Assembly: GCA_000697665.1 (NCBI GenBank)
Contig: KL197723.1
Span: 438,876 to 502,875 of the forward strand
DNA length: 64,000 nucleotides
Reading direction: 5' to 3'
DNA from: Jaapia argillacea MUCL 33604
Taxonomy: Eukaryota; Basidiomycota; Agaricomycetes; Jaapiales; Jaapiaceae
This document shows, piece by piece, positions 1-11,915 of the stretch. The first letter of the stretch is position 1. Every line of letters begins with the position of its first letter. The notes beneath the pieces are model-generated. The model was not told the DNA's origin and searched no databases. It worked only from the letters and a program-made list of their open reading frames with translations. The position numbers were made by a program, and so were the translations under genes.

Positions 1-1169
1 GGACGTGGAGACGCTTCCCGAACCTACGAGACACAGCCCGGTTCCCTTGAATACTCTGAATGCACATCCGCAAATGCGAATCCCGAAAATGCAGGGCACC
101 GCTCCCTGGGACCTACATGAAGAACACAGATTAGGTGACACGGCAAGGCCCAAAGCACATGCACAATACCGTTACACTGACCGGAATCTCCAACAAAGGG
201 AATTCTTCCTAGTTACGGGTTCTAACGACGCACAGAATCGTCACTGTCGTGCGATGACCATGGACAGAGGCACTACCGGTGTACCTGGGACAATAAGACA
301 GTCAGCTATCGCCAATCACGAAAGCACTCGTCGTCACGTCGACGAGAGCACACGGTAACGGGTAGATACTCACCTTTGTTGTTCTTGTGATGTCGGTGGG
401 TGAGTGGACCCACTTACCCAACGCCCATATGGTGCAAGTACTGGGCAAGATTTGGCTGCAAAGAAACGGAGGGTAGCAAAACATGAGGCTTCATTGCCAA
501 CAAAGTTGAAGGTAACGTCTCCCAGTTATCCACCGCCTTGTTTTCGAGGACAAAAGAGAGAACAAGGTCGCGGTAGATTCACGTAACTGCGCCTTGATCG
601 GATCGAGTTTCCGATGAGAAGAGATCATGTAGGGCTGGGAGAGGGACACACAACAAACGGATGGTAACCCAGGCCGACGTTTATGATTATAGAAATCCCA
701 AAGCCTGAGGGCCGATGAAGCTGGAGGTAAAAGTTCTGATGGTATTCGCGAACCATTCGAATTTCGCGGACTCTGATTGCAATAAGCTCGCTGACCTTCA
801 ATTTTGTCATGGCATGGTTGACCAGCATCTCCGAACGCCATGATGCATGAACGGTCCTCAAGATTTAACCCCATCCTTTGACGGGCTATCGGACAAAATG
901 TGATCATCCTGCGAGGCTAAGGGTACGTCGAATACCAGTATCGATATTTCCTATCGACCTCTAGAACTCACGCAATAGTCGCCAGTTTTCGATACGAGAT
1001 CCCTCTACCAGTGGAGATCTTAGTTCAATCTCGCGACCAAGAGTTGAACCTGTATTGACTCTATAATTTAAGAGTCAAGGACCGATTGATCGGTGTCGAC
1101 CCCTTCTCGCCCTAAGTTCGTCCCGCTTGCCGTTCAGAACTCACCGACGATCAGTTTCTCCACCATCCT
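1..1169. other. No recognisable gene
   Basis: This stretch lies downstream of the lyase gene, which is read leftward. Short open frames occur on both strands, the longest being about 138 codons on the minus strand at 491-907. None shows a recognisable motif, repeated composition or convincing splice structure. A tRNA-like B-box (GGTTCAACTC on the minus strand near 1040-1055) is present, but no cloverleaf can be built around it. It is probably 3' flanking or intergenic sequence. Confidence 0.4.
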
Positions 1170-2601
1170 TTACTCGTCCTCACCTCCCTCTAAGACCTTC
1201 CGTACCATCTCTGCTGATAACCCAAGATAGTTTGCAGGGTCGCACAGTGCAACCAGGCGTGGCCTTTCCAACCCGCTTTTCCTGATGTTCTCATCTTCGA
1301 GTAGCAAATCCAACAATGGTCGACCTTCCTTCGCGGTCCGCGTGCATAAATCGTAGACGAGGTCATGCGCATACTGTCTCCCCAACGTTGGACCCAGACC
1401 CATCATGACCGCTTCGGAAACGATGGTTCCTTTCGTCAGATCCAAATTCCGTTGCATGGCCTCGGGATACACCTCGAGTCCCGCAATCAGATCGGAAGTC
1501 TGCTCCAGGGTTGCGTGCATGAGTGTTGAGATCTGTGGTAAAACTATCCACTCGATCTCCCAAGGACCCGTGGATCGTTCGTGGTCCTCGACCATGGCAT
1601 CGTACAACGCAGCAGAGAGCTGTCGGATGGTGGAAGACATGGCAGTGATGTATACGCAGGAGATGGGGTTGCGTTTTTGTGGCATCGTACTCGATGAGCC
1701 TCGCTGGTGTTGGTAATGTTCGGAAACCTCTCCCACTTCTGTTTGCATCATCAACTTTACGTCTAGTGCGAACTTGGAGCAGGATCCAGCAAGGAGTGCG
1801 AAAAATCCACCGACTTCTGCTATACGATCCCTCTCCGTATGCCATGCAATCTCAGGAACTCCCAGTCCCAGCTCTTTTGCCAGCTGTTCCTGACATGCGA
1901 GTGCTTTACCGGTATTGGCGATCGTAGCGAGAGTACCTGCCGCACCGCCGAACTCAAGAACTAGCAAGCGCTCGCGGATTTGTTCCAACCTAGCTTGGTG
2001 TCGTTGAAACGTCGCGAGAAGTCTTGCCATTTTGAACCCGAATGTAATCGGAACAGCTTGTTGCAGATTACTCCGGGCTGCCATGGGTGTATTGATATGC
2101 TCTGAGCAAAGTTTGCGGAGATTGCTGGTGATCTTTGATAACGCAGTTGAGACGAGATCCAAGGTGTCTCGAAGTTGGAGGACAGTCGCAGTGTCAGTGA
2201 CATCCTGTACATAGCGGTAGTGGTAAAGGTGAGCGTTTGCTATTCATATCGGACAGCCAATGACTTACCTGCGTCGTAGCTCCCCAATGGGCCCACTCCC
2301 CAAGGCCCTTCTCAACCTGATTGACACTCCTCACAAGTTGCTTCACCACTCCAAGCGCGGGATACCCAATATTTTCCGTTTGTCTCCTCAACTCCTCCCA
2401 ATCGATCAACTCAACCTTACATTTAGCAGCAATCTCTTCAGCAGCCCGCTCGGGGATAATCCCTAGTCGAGCTTGAGCACGGGCAAGAGTGGACTCGAAG
2501 AGGAGGTAGTAGGACGTTCGCTGAGTGTCGGACCAGATACGTGCTGATTCTGCGGTAGAGAAGATGTTTCTGAAGATTACAGAGTCTGAGACGCTGGTCA
2601 T
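1170..2601 (-). CDS. Class-II fumarase/aspartase superfamily lyase, 3-carboxy-cis,cis-muconate cycloisomerase-like (PcaB type)
   Basis: Two exons, 2269-2601 and 1170-2204, joined across an intron with GTAAGT donor and TACAG acceptor, give 455 residues, the usual length of this superfamily. The ATG at 2599-2601 begins MTSVSDSVIFRNIF. The superfamily signature is GSSTMPQKRNPISC (about residues 270-285), preceded by the conserved LLMQTEVGEV-like segment (here LMMQTEVGEVSEHY). The later block ERSTGPWEIEWIVLPQ and the C-terminal DPANYLGLSAEMVRKVL match what I recall of bacterial PcaB better than fungal adenylosuccinate lyase, whose signature reads more like SSAMAYKRNP. Such enzymes make or break C-N or C-O bonds by beta-elimination through a tetrameric active site. 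PcaB acts on 3-carboxymuconate in the protocatechuate branch of aromatic breakdown. Substrate is inferred only; adenylosuccinate-lyase-like activity is the alternative. It sits about 510 bp from the 3' end of aconitase on the same strand. Confidence 0.72.
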
Positions 2602-3113
2602 TTTCGTCGACCTCGCTCTGAGTGCTGAGGGTATGGAGATTCCACTGCACTGTGTTTACTTGTGGAAACGATGACGTAGGATGGCTTCAACATAGTACTC
2701 CAGGGCAAAGGTGGGGAAGAAGCAAGGGACCATTTATCTATCAGTAGAAGCAACATGTCGCGTTGGCGTCGTACTCCTGAGTTATCAGACGAGTTCGACG
2801 CAAGCAAGGTGGAATATGCCCCTACAGAACATCGCGTCGACGTCGATCTACGTGCAAGTACGAACAAACAACATCGCAACTCCTTCAAGAAACGACATCA
2901 CAACTCCTTCAAGTCTTCACACCAAAGTATTAGTCTCGGACACCTAAGTAATCCGTGTCATTTTGAGCATTGGTCAGTCATTACATCGAATGAGACAACA
3001 AGACAGCGATAGACTATACACTAGAAGAAGGCGGAAATAAAAAAAGAGTAAATTCCACACATGATAACTTCCTCTCCTCCCCTCCCCTTTCCTCACTCGT
3101 CAACGCCCGATCC
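2602..3113. other. Intergenic: lyase promoter and aconitase 3' flank
   Basis: Both neighbours are read leftward, so this stretch holds the 3' untranslated region of aconitase and the promoter of the lyase. No further gene or clear promoter box was seen. Direct duplications such as 'cgacatcacaactccttcaa' near 2880-2910 are short and local. Confidence 0.4.
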
Positions 3114-5934
3114 TCATGCAGAAGCACGCTTCTTCGCCATCTACAAGTGATCCATCCAATCAATAACCATCAACAAGAACACACCAAAAAACCACTCACC
3201 AAGTTCAAAGCAGACCCAGCCTTGAACCACTCAATCTGTCCCTCATTGAACGAATGAGCAAGCGCAATCTCCTCTTTAGACCCATCCTCATGCTTGATCG
3301 CAAGAGTCAAATTCTTCCCAGGGGAGAAACTCTCCAATCCCAAAATATCAACCTTATCCGAAGGCTTAATCTTATCATAGTCGGCGGGGTCGACGAAAGT
3401 CAACGCGAGCATACCCTGCTTCTTCAAGTTGGTCTCGTGGATACGAGCAAAGGAGCGAGTGATGATGGCAAGACCACCGAGGAATCGGGGCTCGAGGGCA
3501 GCGTGTTCACGGGATGAACCTTCACCGTAGTTGTGGTCACCAATGACGACCCACTTGATGCCCTTCTCGCGGTACGCCTGAGCAGTGGCGGGGACTGCGC
3601 CCCACTCGCCGGTGAATTGGTTCTTGACCTTGTTAGCTTCGCCGTTCTCAGAGTTTATAGCACCGATGAGGCAGTTCTCTGAAAAGCAAAGCGGGAGGGT
3701 GAGACAAAGAACAACATACGACAAGACACTTCGCGTACGGGAGATGTTCTCGAGATGTCCGCGGTACTTGAGCCAGGGTCCACCAGCAGAGATATGGTCA
3801 GTCGCTGCGTAGAAGGGATACAATCAACAACGATTCAAAACGAGAGGCTCATGATCAACACGACTTACTGCACTTGCCCTTAACCTTGATCAAGATGGGG
3901 AGGTCGGCAGGGGTCTTTCCATCCCAGGGTGCGAAAGGCTTCAACAATTGGAGACGGTCACTCTTGGGGTCAACAGCAACCTGGACGGCGGCACGATCTT
4001 CAGGAGGGGGCTGGAAGGTATCCTGTCCGGGGTCATATCCACGAGGGGGGAGCTCATTACCAGAGGGGTCGGAGAACTTGAAGGGTTTGCCATCCGATCC
4101 AATCAAAGTATCGGTCAAAGGGTTGAAAGTAAGATCACCAGCAAAAGTCATGGCAGTGACGATATCGGGGGAAGCGACGAAAGCGTGGGTAGCGGGGTTG
4201 GCATCGTTACGACCAGTGAAGTTACGGTTGTAAGAGGTGATGATAGAGTTAACCTCGCCCTTCTTGACGTCCTGCCTGTCCCATTGACCAATGCAAGGTC
4301 CGCAAGCGTTGGCCAAGACGACACCGCCGACGTTCTCAAAGATGCCGATTTGACCGTCACGCTCGATGGTGGCACGAACCTGCTCGGAACCGGGTGTGAT
4401 GGTGAACTTGGACTTGCACTCGAGACCGTGGTCGGCAGCTTCCTTGGCGATCGATGCAGAGCGGGACATGTCCTCGTACGACGAGTTGGTGCAGGAACCG
4501 ATGAGACCGACTTTGAGTTCTGCAGGCCAGTTGTTCTTCTTGACCTCCTCAGCGAACTTGGAGATGGGGGTGGCAAGATCGGGGGTGAAGGGACCGTTGA
4601 TATGGGGCTCAAGCTCGGACAAGTTCTGCGTTGGCAATGAGAATCCACATAACAGGATGTCATTGCGCAAAGACTTACGATCTCGATCCGTTCGTCGTAT
4701 TCAGCATCCTTGTCGGCGGCCAAGTTGTGTTGGAACCGTTCAGCGTACTTGGCGATATCACCACGCTTGGTAGCGTTGAGGTAGTCAGCCATGCGGGAGT
4801 TGAAGGGGAAGAGCGAGGTAGTCGCGCCAATTTCGGCACCCATGTTGCAAATCGTAGCCATACCAGTGCAAGACAGGGATTGAACACCAGGACCAGTGTA
4901 TTCAACGATGGCACCAGTACCACCCTTGACCGTGAGAATTCCAGCAACCTTAAGGATGACATCTGTCAAAGATGAGAAGCAAATCAGGAACACCCACATC
5001 ATCGAAGTTGCGAAGACATACCTTTGGGTGTGGTCCAGCCGCCGATCTTGCCAGTCAAGTTAACACCGATAACCTTGGGGCACTTCAACTCCCAAGGAAG
5101 ATCCGCCATGACGTCGACAGCATCAGCACCTCCGACACCGACAGCAATCATACCGAGACCACCAGCATTAGGGGTGTGCGAATCAGTACCGATCATGAGA
5201 CCACCGGGGAATGCATAGTTTTCGAGGATGATCTGGTGAATAATACCAGAGCCGGGTTTCCAGAAACCGAGACCATACTATGTGAACGATCAAGAAATTA
5301 GTCACATTTCTCACTGTGGGGTATGTGCGTGAGACGGTGTTACCTTGGCGGTACCAGTAGCCAAGAAATCGTAAACCTCTTTGTTGATCTGAATGGCACG
5401 CTCCAAATCCTTGACACCGCCAACCTGGGCCTCAATCAAGTGGTCACAGTGGACGGTGGTGGGGACGGCAGCGGTGGGCATGCCGGCGGACATGAATTGG
5501 AGGAGAGCCATTTGAGCGGTAGCATCCTGGCAAGCAACTCGCTGCGCGGGAAGCGTTGTCAGGGACTTGGAACCGTGGAATCTGATAGTGGAGGAAAACG
5601 TACGTCTGGCCTCAACTTGAGGTAACTGACTCCTCGCGTAATGTCCTGGGTATGAGGCTCGTCCAAATGACCGTACAAGATCTTTTCGGAAAGCGTCAAG
5701 GGACGCTTCAATCTGAGAATGGGTTAGTCCCGGGCAAGACTCAAGGTATCGGAATACAAACCTGTCACGAACGATGACAAGGTTGTCCTCGATGCGCTGG
5801 TAGTTAATGTACGCATCCTTCTCCAACAAGGACATGGGGACTTTGGTGTCGCCGATACGAGACTCGGCGGCAGTGGCCATGCCAGCGGCAAGGCGCCGCA
5901 TGGCATTTCCTGTGCGAGAAGCGAGGTTGAACAT
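3114..5934 (-). CDS. ACO1: Aconitate hydratase, mitochondrial (aconitase)
   Basis: Nine exons in transcript order are 5762-5934, 5604-5712, 5344-5541, 5022-5277, 4679-4962, 3869-4625, 3739-3804, 3200-3678 and 3114-3140. They sum to 2349 nt, or 782 residues, the normal length of mitochondrial aconitase. The enzyme isomerises citrate to isocitrate in the TCA cycle using a [4Fe-4S] cluster. Visible landmarks are an Arg/Ala-rich N-terminus without acidic residues (a mitochondrial presequence), [34 protein letters not shown] with a cluster cysteine, [11 protein letters not shown] with the other two, [26 protein letters not shown] and [16 protein letters not shown]. The start is the ATG at 5932-5934; the frame is open a little further but only through a TTG. 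The last exon is only 27 nt and codes MAKKRASA plus the stop. Two donors are GTACGC and GTACGT rather than GTAAGT. Introns are 49-66 nt. The frame is intact throughout. Confidence 0.95.
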
Positions 5935-7967
5935 CGTCAAGGCTGACGACGGCAGAGGTCAGACGACAAGCTGGGCGACTTGGACGACGTTGACGTCGAC
6001 GAAGATAGAGTCTGAGGAAAAGGAAAGATTCGGCAACTTGCGGGGGAAGAGCAGCCCAATTTATGAGTCTCGATTCGGCATCTTCTCGTGATAGCTTTCC
6101 CGGCAGCCAATCCGCGTTCTTGCGTTACCACGACCGGGTCCCTCCCAGCTGTCCTCGCCGGCACCCCGCTCTTTCTCCGCCATCGTCCTTGGTCGAGATG
6201 TTCATCATTGCCAACCGACTTGGTCCGTGCGCCCAAACGTCTGGGGAATATTGCAAATAAATCTGGGGATCGATCCTCGACGTTTCTTGGTCTTGCGTCA
6301 ACCTTCGCCTTATCGCGTCTCCAATCCCGCGTCATACCTCGCTGCGAGTCTCCGAGTGCTCTCCTCACGCATGACGTCGGACAAAGTTCACAATCACAAG
6401 GGAGTTTCTCGTCTCCGAACGCCTCCAACCCAACACCACGCGCATTTTGATGGCACGTCCATTTTCCTCTGATTGGCAAATCCACACATCAATCCGGATT
6501 GGCCCTCCATTTCATATCTCCGCAATCTTCGTCAACGTCCAGTTTTGAACTCAACGCCTCGGTTTTGTCGGCCTATATCACAAAAACGCCAACCAACCTT
6601 GAAGCAACCGCTATCGTTCTTGCTCGGGATGTCCTCGTCCATCCACGTTCACATTTGATCCGCACCCTCTTCGGAGCCGGACCGTCGATCCCTCTTCCTC
6701 CGAGAACCCACGGTCCAAAAGGCCGAAAGGGAAAACAACAGTCAGACATTCACAAGATCCTCACGTCGTCGACTCTTCATTGGTTTCTCCAGCACCCAAC
6801 ACTCTCGCTATCACCCATCCAACACTTGTGAGACTCGCTTTCGTGAGCAAATGCCGTTACTCTTTGTCCACCCCCTATCCGGTTCCACTCAAAGTTCTCA
6901 TACGCTGTGTAAGCCTACACTATATATAACCCTCAATCTACCTTTCAGTCACCCCAATCACCTACGAGTTCCTCACACTCTTGATAGCAGTTTTCGGTGA
7001 TTCTCTACTCCTTTGTCATTGATCCGTACAACCACATGTCAATTTGACACAGTGTTCATTCTTATGTCTCCGATTCAAGCCAAATTCACGTCTCCTAATG
7101 CCAGGTCTGTAGTCTCCCGGTCCGGCTGCAAGTGAATGGGATGTATGTAGGAACTGCCCCTTTCTTGAAGGGTTCGTGTTTCGCATCCGCTTCGTAACCC
7201 AACACACAACCGTGGGTATGCACCCTCCCTACTTACCACGGTCTGTGCTTTCAGGGAAGCCTGTAGACTGAGGCACGCACGCCGGCCGTCATGTTCTTCT
7301 TCATCGTCCCCCTGGGATCTTCGAAGTCAGAATCATATTTTGTGTCCGGCATCGGCTTCGTTTCACCTATAAACAGTCATGTCAATAGAACTTTAGGTGA
7401 AGCACTCGACGCGCCACGAGTGTCTGAAATGGATGAGTAACAGTAGTGGATCGTCGGTGGACGCTCCGCCTATTTGCATCAGTGCCCAACAAATTCGACG
7501 TGAGGCGCGATGGGCTTCGGGGCGGGGTTTTTATGCCCAACCAAGCTATGTGAGAATGAGAGAAATCGAGTCAGGTCGCGCCCAATTTCCCAAACGACGC
7601 GTTTGAGAGGGAGTATGCTCATCTCCTCTCGTCCTGAACAGCAAGCTCACTCGTCGTCCAGCGTTACGACCGAAGCCTCTCCCGAAAGCACGGGAAACCG
7701 TACAACCATCGAACAACGATTTCCTCATCTCGTTTCCTTCTTATCTCTTCACTCGCTCACAACTTAGCTTGGCATCCTCTGTACCCTGAGTATACGTTGG
7801 CTCACCCAGTCCAAAGACATAACCGGCCGAGTTGTTCGAAGGAGCCAGAGTATAGTACATTTAGGGGGGGAAACCATCATCAGGAGGATCAATTAACCAA
7901 AATGGCAGATAAGAGTTGGTCGATAATGTAACCAACTGTGATGCCAATGCAGATGGGGGAAGAGGGT
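5935..7967. other. Aconitase promoter and unassigned region
   Basis: The first several hundred bases must hold the aconitase promoter, read leftward. On the plus strand a TATA-like box lies at 6921-6929, followed by a tiny ATG frame at about 7063 (MSPIQAKFTSPNAR...) and GT/AG signals near 7105 and 7255. No product of useful length comes from any frame. It could be a short or noncoding transcript, but the sequence gives no proof. Beyond about 7400 nothing was seen until the duplicated block that starts near 7968. Confidence 0.35.
6921..6929 (+). promoter_or_regulatory. TATA-like box
   Basis: The sequence TATATATAA on the plus strand is a textbook TATA box. No downstream coding region could be confirmed, so its function is unproven. 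Confidence 0.3.
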
Positions 7968-8136
7968 ATGGGCGAATGATAAGTCAAGTCTGTGGTGACA
8001 GCCCGAGATCGAAAGAGTTGGGGCTCTGAGCGGGGGGCACCAAGTTAACCCATGAAGATAAATCTGACCACCGTCAGATGATAGGTTCTTCGCCCGAAAA
8101 CGCACAAATGTCGCGGGTAGAGGTGGAACACAAGTG

Positions 8137-8163
8137 TGGGGGCGGGGGGCGGGGGGCGGCGAG
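8137..8163 (+). other. G-rich tract with quadruplex potential
   Basis: Runs of G5-G6 separated by single C bases (GGGGGCGGGGGGCGGGGGGC) fit the simple quadruplex pattern. The duplicate block at about 23120 has a shorter tract (GAGGGGAGGGGCGG), so the run is recent or unstable. Confidence 0.5.
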
Positions 8164-8880
8164 TAAAGCACCTGGAGCGGCAATGCAAGTGCATGATGGG
8201 TCCTAAAGCCTTGTAGCTAACAGGGCTCAGACTGCCAGAGACAACGACGCTACTAGTTCAACGGAGAGAAGCAGTTCGTCACACATGTCACGGTGGTCAC
8301 TCCACCTTTCTCCTCCTGACCTCCCACAGGCTCACTTGCAATTAGCTAGCCGTCGCTCCTTCGAGGCAGGTATTGAGATTTCAAGCAGTTCTCGACGTAA
8401 CAATGCCTCCGTGCAGTGGTGCCAAATCCCAATGGTCAGCAGGGCTCTATCGTGGCTGTCCGTCCACCTACTTATCTCGGATGGATTGTCCTAGCCCATG
8501 GGCCACGAAGGTTCGCAAATCCCCCTCATATATCCATCCTTGGCTCTAGAATACCGCATTGAAGAGTATTGAATAGTCAACCCTGAACATGAGTTCACCA
8601 CGCCCCCGCTAGTACAGCTTCCTGGTAAGTATGAAAGGCTAAGTAGAAAATAATAGACGCTCACCGCTCGACCGTCGATCAAAACTCGGAGGCTGACTTT
8701 CCAACCTAATGCACAGCTATAGGGACATGGCCACTGAGTGCGAGACCTGCACATGCAGCGCCCGTGTAAACCCAACCGATAAACCTCCCATTGTTCTCTC
8801 CAGACATCATCACCCAGTGTGAGCCCCCTCAAACCTCTCCTCCCTCATAGAAATCTCCTCCCAATCGCACCATCCTCATC

Positions 8881-9553
8881 ATGCGATTCTTGACGTTCGT
8901 CGCGATATCTCTCCTCTACCCAATAATCGGCTGTTCCGCTTCCCAATGCACAGTCAAAAACATGCAAATGCCCAGCACGCCCTCCCAATTCACCGACGGC
9001 CAAGGTACCTACATCACCTCCGATTCCACCAACTACTCAGGCAAAGGCAAATGTTGGCTCGACTATTACGTCGTCTCTCAATCCGCCTCATTCGCACCTC
9101 AAGTCCAAAACAGCGACGAGATCGATTGCGAGGATGCTGATACTTGTACTTTGGAAAGGACGGATGGTTATTTGACTTGTGAGGTATGGAGTGAGATATT
9201 TGGTGGGGGTGTTTCTGCTGGGATTTTCAATTTTGGTGCGAGGGCTTTTCATTCGTTGACGAAATGTTGGAGTGCGAATAGTGAGTACCCGTCTCACATC
9301 TTTTCTTGTACTTCCGTTCCCCTCATATGTGTTTTATTGCAAAGGTTCCTATACGTGTGGTTGGACGTCCGGTTGTCACGTCATCTTCAGCTCTCAGCAG
9401 ATAGTGACACAAGAAGGGTACAAAAGGTGTAGGTGCAACATGGATGGTAAAAAGGACAACGACGTCACGGAATGGTTGGAGGATTGGACTCATACCGCGC
9501 CCACAAATTCAGTGATCTATAGTTGTGGTGATGTCGATTGTCCTTCTGACTGA
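8881..9553 (+). CDS. Small secreted cysteine-rich protein, copy 1
   Basis: Exons 8881-9280 and 9345-9553 (donor GTGAGT, acceptor GCAAAG) give 202 residues. The N-terminus MRFLTFVAISLLYPIIGCSAS is a clear signal peptide with likely cleavage near Ala/Ser 20-22, so the product should be exported. The mature part has many cysteines, spread as QCTVKN, GKCWLDYY, EIDCEDADTCTLE, YLTCEVW, TKCW, YTCGWTSGCH, CRCN, YSCGDVDCPSD, probably forming disulfides. There is no transmembrane segment or known catalytic motif. A paralogue lies at 23800-24467 with the same intron and a relic near 42400. The family is not recognised; an effector-like or cell-surface role is only a guess. The gene sits next to DUF6533 copy A, in convergent orientation. 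Confidence 0.8.
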
Positions 9554-10081
9554 AGGATAATAGCTTGAGCTTCTGGGTCTGCTCTTGTGCGTTTCCGTTT
9601 TCCTCGTCCCCGTCGTATGACGCGTTCGCACAAGACGAGATATTTCCCGTTTGTACCTGTCTGGATGGACTTGCCTCATCTCCCTGACTTCTGCTTCTAC
9701 CCAATTTCAATGTATGAATGTTTCCATGTCCAATAATTGTCTCGATAGGAAGAACGAAGCGTTTGTGATCGCCAACGAGCCCCTCCAATATTCAATCGAG
9801 ATGATACTCCCCACTCAAGAACTAGCATTCCGTAAACACAGAGCTTCGGAGCGACATCGTCATGGTGCATGGCAAGTATGTACCGTCATCTTTCTTGCAC
9901 TTAACATCAGGACAAAGTGGAATTTACTCATCCGCGAACAGATTCGGGACTATCAAGCCGTTCATTCGATTAGTGGTAACATTTTCGTAACGTGTCGTTA
10001 CAAGTGAGCGTAAAGTGATCAATTCACAATAAATCACGCTTTCTATCCCTGACACACCCAAGGGTGGGCAAGGTGGATCCA

Positions 10082-11915
10082 CTATGCTACCTCTTGGCGT
10101 GATTCTTCCTCGATCACCTGGTCCCCACTATCGTCGCGTCTACCAGGAGCCAGGCTATCGGCAGGTTCGGCATCTGAAGATACGACTCCTGGTTGAAGTC
10201 CATCCATCAATTCCCTCAACTGGAAGTTGATCTCCTGCGTACCGACACACTCCTCATGTCGATATGATACTTCTCGGATATTGAGAATAAGCCGACAGCC
10301 TAGCGTGCAAGTTGCTGCGATGTTCAAACTGAGGAAGATCTGAATCCAAATCGGCTGTTCACAGACAGAGGGTCAGGTCCTCGGTATCAGAGAAAAATGG
10401 AGGTAGCATGTATCGGGGAACTCACGGGGAAAGCGAACCAGGCGATGACCGTGAGACAATAAATCGAGAAGATACTGGAAACTGTGAGTTCGATCAACAA
10501 CAAATGAAATCAGATAGACGAACATCAAGAAATATAGGATGTTATCTCTCAGGAGGACCTCAGTGGCGCCATTTCTTGTCCAAGGATGACTGAGCTGGAG
10601 TAAATGCAGCACTGTCTTGTAGAGTGCGAGAAAAAACAAGATTCCCTCAAAAACCATCATTGAGATCCACGTCCCAACTGCATTTGTCGGCATCTGGGTC
10701 ACCATACAGATCGTATAGATACCGAACTTGTTGGCGATGACTGACGAAAGGAGGAAAATCAGGAAATCACAAAATGACGAAGAAGGAAGTGATAGTACAA
10801 TGGACGTCTTGATACAAGGCAAAAAAAGCCATTGAAGTAGCTACTTGAATGATAAAACACGTGAAGGTGAGAGCAAGAACCCATTTCGAGCGGTTGTACA
10901 ATGCATAGACTCGGAACTGCATGACGACTTTGGAGGCAGAGGTAGCAACACAATATGATATTCGACAACAGTGTCAGGGACCAACCTTCGAAGGGTGACT
11001 TTATGCATACCTTGCACAACCCAGGCAGGTATCGCGGTAGCCCATATTTGCAGTAGAAGACGGCTACGACCTGAAAGATGAGAGTTGAGCGCCTTGTCGG
11101 TAGGGAGGAAGTGCACCAACATCTACGTAACCAAGCCAACGTAGGTGGGAGATGAAATAGAGTAAATAAATGATACTTGACTCACGACTGACAGCAGTGA
11201 CAGCAAGCCCATCATGAGTAGACAAATAAAAAGTAAGGTGAGAAGCTCACGCTATCTGAGGTCGCCTCAGTGAGCACAACTAGGCAGTTGATAATCAATG
11301 GGTGGGCCAGATAGACGGAAACGCAAACATACGGATCAAAATCGCGCTGCCATGAGGACGGGGACATTGGCGTGAAATAAACAATCAGGCGTCGCAAATG
11401 GTGACTTACACGACGAGACCATCGCCACAGTATCGAGTCTGTGTCCGGATTAACAGTTGCTTCCCGACGGAGTGAAAACCACACCTACTAGTAGGAAGAA
11501 GATCTTTGCCGAGATTCCTGGACGTTTCTACCAGATCCCCCGGTTCAATGGCCAATAATGGAAAAAGAGATTAAAGAACAAACCCAGATAAGTTCTACCT
11601 AACACAGTGGTTGCCGTCCATTCATCAGCAGACGCAGAGGGAGGAAGACGACGTCATTGCACCACCTCTTGGTCAAATACAATCACTAACAAAGGCATCT
11701 TGTGTTTCCGGTAAATGGGGAGGTATAAGAACGGCGAATACTCACAGTGATCGTAAATGGTGGCAAGGGTCGCCGAAACTAGTGTAAGCACACACAAAAG
11801 ATGAATGTTAGACGCCAATTAACGGTTCTCCACAATTTTTCACTCCGAACTCACGTTGGACAAGGCGGAGAAGGTGCAAGTTTTGAACCAAACCGACGGG
11901 GTCAAAGTCTTGCAT
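10082..11915 (-). CDS. DUF6533-type multi-pass membrane protein, copy A
   Basis: It has the same 15-exon plan as the copy at 39708-41516, from ATG 11913-11915 to TAG 10082-10084. The N-terminal DUF6533 signature assembles across exons as LSATLATIYDH, IVFDQE, VELIW (15-nt exon 11584-11598), KRPGISAKIFFLL, TRYCGDG. Downstream are VMQFRVYALYNRSKWVL, FEGILFFLALYKTVLHL, TEVLLRDNILYF and GCRLILNIREVSYRHEEC, with about seven hydrophobic spans, so it should be an integral membrane protein. Two 2-nt exons are inferred at 11186-11187 and 11121-11122; they yield Ser-Cys before RSRLLLQIW. All splice signals are good; one donor is GTACTA. The cytosolic tail is acidic and ends SRQEVA. No enzyme or receptor function is known for this family. 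It belongs with copies C, H and I. Confidence 0.82.

Larger units (their letters stand above)
7968..9823. repeat. Segmental duplication, copy 1 (secreted-protein block)
   Basis: This block pairs with 22920-24742 in direct orientation. Shared landmarks include 'cggcgagtaaagcacctgga' (about 8156 and 23132), the promoter stretch before each secreted-protein ATG, both exons and intron of that gene, and the trailing 'actccccactcaagaa' at the right end of each. Similarity is high over the gene and lower at the left edge. The duplicated stretch carries the whole transcription unit with its upstream region. Confidence 0.8.

Noticed and set aside
1010-1075. Possible tRNA on the minus strand
   Set aside because: A B-box-like GGTTCAACTC is present, but the T stem has only four pairs and no acceptor or anticodon arm fits.
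1170-2601. Fungal adenylosuccinate lyase (ADE13)
   Set aside because: The signature MPQKRNP and the C-terminal block fit PcaB-type enzymes better; kept only as an alternative.
3254-5301. Plus-strand frames of 80-230 codons across aconitase (e.g. 3948-4640)
   Set aside because: They are antisense to well-supported aconitase exons.
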